Assembly (NCBI GenBank): GCA_022565745.1
Contig: JAIUMB010000012.1
Location: forward strand, 1-23,418
Reading direction: 5' to 3'
Length of the DNA: 23,418 nt
Origin: Cryomorphaceae bacterium
GTDB lineage: Bacteria; Bacteroidota; Bacteroidia; Flavobacteriales; Schleiferiaceae
Shown here piece after piece: positions 21,154 through 23,418 of this stretch. The notes under the pieces were generated by a model. It was not told the DNA's origin and searched no databases. It worked only from the letters and a program-made list of their open reading frames with translations. The position numbers were made by a program, and so were the translations under genes. Each line of letters starts with the position of its first letter. The first letter of the stretch is position 1.

Positions 21154-22698
21154 ATGCGAAAGTCACTTATTCCCTTACTTATTGGACTGTGTTTGGCCAT
21201 TGGCTTTTACATAGGAACCTACTCGTCACCCTCATCTACAAGTGATTCTTCTCGCTTAAAAAAAATCAGTTATCTACTCAAACTGATTGAAGATAACCAC
21301 CTTGACGCTTTAAAAGTAGATAGTCTTTTGGAAAACAGTATAAGCGATCTTCTTCATCAATTAGACCCGCACTCAGCATACTTATCACCCGAAGAAGTTC
21401 AACGAAGCAGCGAATCTGTCAAAGGTAAATTCGTAGGAATTGGAATCGAGTTTAACCAATTAGGAGACAGTGTTCGTGTAATGTCTATCATTCCTGATGG
21501 ACCAGCTGCACAATCCGGAATTAGAGGGGGCGATATATTATTGCGGGCCGATACAGCGGTGTTATCGGGAGTTGGGAAAAACAACGCTGAAACCATAACG
21601 CATTTAAAAGGTAAAAATAAAAGTACCGTTAACGTAGAGGTTTTACGAAACCGTCAAGTTTTTGACGTTGATATAACCAGAGGAGAGGTTAGCATTCCTT
21701 CCGTAGACGTATGGTTTGGATTTAACGATGACATTGGCTTTATCCGCATCAATCGGTTTGGAGAGCAAACAACCAAAGAATTTGACCGCGCCATCAAATC
21801 CCTTGGCAATAGCATCTCAAAAGGATTGATCATTGACTTGCGGGATAACCCAGGAGGTCTTCTTCATCAAGCGGTTCAAATTACCGGTAAAATGCTACAA
21901 ACAGGTGATACCATTGTCTTTGTAGAGAACAATAAAGGCAACCGAGAGTATTTTGTCAATAAATCTAAAAAGCAAATTATTAATAGTCCGATCGTGGTTC
22001 TTATCAATGAAGGTTCTGCATCAGCAGCAGAAATTCTTGCCGGAGCCATACAAGACAATGACCGCGGATTGGTCATAGGCCACAGAAGCTTTGGCAAAGG
22101 CTTGGTACAAGAAGAAGTTGGCCTTCCCGATGGAAGTAAAATCAGATTAACCACTTCAAAATACTTTACCCCTTCTGGAAGAACCATTCAAAAATCGTAT
22201 GCCAATGGCTACGAAAATTATAAAAATGAAATCCATCATCGATATCATAGTCCTAGTAATGGCTCGGACTCAAGTAGTATTCCGATTTATTATACCAAAA
22301 ACAAAAGAGCTATTTTTGGAGGTGGTGGCGTTAGACCCGATATAGAACTCAACAAAGACACCCTTTCTTTTTCTCAGTCCGCCTTTTTCCATTTGGGCAA
22401 TGAACGACGTTTAACCAGTATCTATCATTACGTCAGTACGCATTTTGATAGTTTGTCAAATGTCAGTAGTGAACAAATTTGGTTAACACCCGACAGCACA
22501 ATCATTACTAATATTTTTGGCGGCGACTTCCCAGATAAAAACGATAAATCTACTGCAGAGTATATAAAGCAGCAGATTCTCTTAATGGTTTTTGATCGGC
22601 CAACTATGAGTGAATTTACCCTTCGCAACGACCCCGCTGTTGAAAAAGCAATTCAAGCCATTAACGGAGGTGCGATAGATAAACTTTTAAATAAATAG
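21154..22698 (+). CDS. S41-family C-terminal processing protease (CtpA/Prc type)
   Basis: A 514-residue periplasmic serine protease. An N-terminal membrane anchor or uncleaved signal (residues 4-22) is followed by a helical N-terminal region with LDPHSAYLSPEE. A PDZ domain follows at about 90-170 (GKFVGIGIEF ... GPAAQSGIRGGDILL), then the S41 core. The catalytic Ser-Lys pair is S290 in NEGSASAAEI and K315 in RSFGKGLVQ, 25 residues apart as in E. coli Prc. GLIIDLRDNPGG (224-235) is the conserved strand before the active site. It should trim C-termini of envelope proteins. The C-terminal 150 residues are specific to Bacteroidota homologues as far as I can tell. It is co-transcribed with dCMP deaminase, a link with no obvious functional logic. 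Confidence 0.94.
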   Translation: MRKSLIPLLIGLCLAIGFYIGTYSSPSSTSDSSRLKKISYLLKLIEDNHLDALKVDSLLENSISDLLHQLDPHSAYLSPEEVQRSSESVKGKFVGIGIEFNQLGDSVRVMSIIPDGPAAQSGIRGGDILLRADTAVLSGVGKNNAETITHLKGKNKSTVNVEVLRNRQVFDVDITRGEVSIPSVDVWFGFNDDIGFIRINRFGEQTTKEFDRAIKSLGNSISKGLIIDLRDNPGGLLHQAVQITGKMLQTGDTIVFVENNKGNREYFVNKSKKQIINSPIVVLINEGSASAAEILAGAIQDNDRGLVIGHRSFGKGLVQEEVGLPDGSKIRLTTSKYFTPSGRTIQKSYANGYENYKNEIHHRYHSPSNGSDSSSIPIYYTKNKRAIFGGGGVRPDIELNKDTLSFSQSAFFHLGNERRLTSIYHYVSTHFDSLSNVSSEQIWLTPDSTIITNIFGGDFPDKNDKSTAEYIKQQILLMVFDRPTMSEFTLRNDPAVEKAIQAINGGAIDKLLNK

Positions 22699-22801
22699 TA
22701 TAAACCAAAGCTGAAGCATTGATATCGTGTTCACTTGTGTTTTCATATCAAACAATTATTAAAGCAGTTTAAGAAAAAAATATTTTAACCCTTTGTTTTA
22801 T

Positions 22802-22830
22802 TTGACATCGGTAGATTGTAAAGACCTTTG
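22802..22830 (+). promoter_or_regulatory. Candidate promoter of the TonB-dependent receptor
   Basis: TTG (22802-22804) is followed after 18 bases by GACCTTTG (22823-22830), which differs from TAnnTTTG only at the first base. It would give a leader of about 45-50 bases to ATG 22880. The rest of the 181-base gap shows no clear structure. Confidence 0.4.
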
Positions 22831-22879
22831 TTGAATTGGTTTAATTGAATTCAGATTTTTTTAGTACTAACACCTACAC

Positions 22880-23418
22880 ATGCGCACTTTCGCAGTTCTC
22901 TATTGCTCTCTCATTTCCGTTTTTGGTTTTGCTCAAAAGGTAAACATTATAGGGCAAGTCATTGACGAATCTGAAGACCAGCCTCTCCCCTTTTCTCAAG
23001 TGGCCATTTTCAAGACAAACGCTGATGGTCCAGCTGTAGAAGGCACCACCAGCGATGAAGATGGACGCTTTTCATTATCTGTAGAAAAACAAAGCAATCT
23101 CGAACTAAGAGTGGTATTCATTGGATATACCACAGAAGTTATTCCATTAAATTTTAAAAACGATCAAAACATCAATATTGGCAGGGTATTTATGCAGGCT
23201 GCTTCTGGGGAGCTCGGAGCCGTTGAGGTAGAAGGAAAGCGTGCATTTATGACAACCAACTTAGATAAGCGCGTATTTGACGTGAGTCAAAACATTGTTT
23301 CCGAGGGAGGGACGGCTGAAGATGCTTTGCAAAACATACCATCAGTATCGGTCGATATGGATGGTGGAATCTCTCTTCGAGGTTCTAGCGACGTGACCAT
23401 TTGGATAAACGGCAAACC
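22880..23418 (+). CDS. TonB-dependent outer-membrane receptor, 3'-truncated
   Basis: The first 179 codons are visible and the frame runs off the window. Residues 1-18 are a signal peptide (SVFGFA, then Q). Residues 21-105 form a carboxypeptidase-regulatory-like beta-sandwich: VNIIGQVIDESEDQPLPFSQ, TSDEDGRFSLSVEK, LRVVFIGYTTEVIPL. From about 120 the TonB plug domain begins, with TAEDALQNIPSVSVDMDGG and ISLRGSSDVTIWINGK. This order is typical of Bacteroidota receptors, including the group with an OMP_b-brl_3-type barrel. Such receptors import siderophores, glycans, peptides or other large solutes using TonB energy. No SusD-like partner is visible within the window, so the substrate is undetermined. 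Confidence 0.9.
   Translation, partial: MRTFAVLYCSLISVFGFAQKVNIIGQVIDESEDQPLPFSQVAIFKTNADGPAVEGTTSDEDGRFSLSVEKQSNLELRVVFIGYTTEVIPLNFKNDQNINIGRVFMQAASGELGAVEVEGKRAFMTTNLDKRVFDVSQNIVSEGGTAEDALQNIPSVSVDMDGGISLRGSSDVTIWINGK

Overview
The window looks like chromosomal DNA from a free-living member of the Bacteroidota, probably Flavobacteriales or a relative. Four things point there: a TonB-dependent receptor with an N-terminal carboxypeptidase-regulatory-like domain; a DUF5606 gene inside a ruvX-def-lipoprotein-DUF5606-mazG cluster; A-rich start regions without strong Shine-Dalgarno sequences; and ten exact upstream matches to the Bacteroidota -7 promoter element TAnnTTTG. Base composition is moderately AT-rich. 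Nothing indicates a plasmid, prophage or CRISPR locus.

Layout. 1-951: 3' end of an outer-membrane beta-barrel gene. 952-1860: a decayed stretch holding a short repeat element with direct-repeat ends and a hairpin, tRNA-Arg(CCG), a frameshifted TPR/LuxR regulator remnant, and an 11-unit hexamer tract that supplies the stop codon of mazG. 1852-4718 (minus): a tight housekeeping operon, ruvX, def, a TPR-like lipoprotein, DUF5606 and mazG. 4747-5538 (plus): a DUF481-type outer-membrane protein divergent from ruvX. 5777-7891 (plus): a TetR-family regulator and an ABC1/UbiB-type atypical kinase, with a second hexamer tract between them. 7924-9494 (minus): a shared terminator, tRNA-Asp(GTC), a DUF58 protein and thioredoxin. 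9654-12737 (plus): an M16 zinc peptidase and a SulP anion transporter. 12839-17425 (plus): a DUF2490 protein, a four-cysteine lipoprotein next to a five-helix membrane protein with a periplasmic thioredoxin-like domain, then a Wzz-like chain-length protein and an O-antigen-ligase-like protein. 17410-19041 (minus): a lipoprotein amidohydrolase whose end overlaps the ligase gene. 19210-23418: a LOG-family protein, a minus-strand O-methyltransferase, dCMP deaminase with a CtpA-type S41 protease, and the start of a TonB-dependent receptor.

Most genes are recognisable housekeeping or envelope functions. I found no clear new defence or mobile system. The best candidates for new biology are the lipoprotein/thioredoxin membrane pair at 13677-14840, the TetR-ABC1 kinase pair at 5777-7891, the two hexamer tracts that start at stop codons (1794-1859 and 6437-6482), the repeat element beside tRNA-Arg, and promoter boxes so close to ATG codons that three transcripts should be leaderless or nearly so. 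Several annotated starts are placed downstream of longer open frames, in def, trxA and the M16 gene because a promoter box lies inside the extension.
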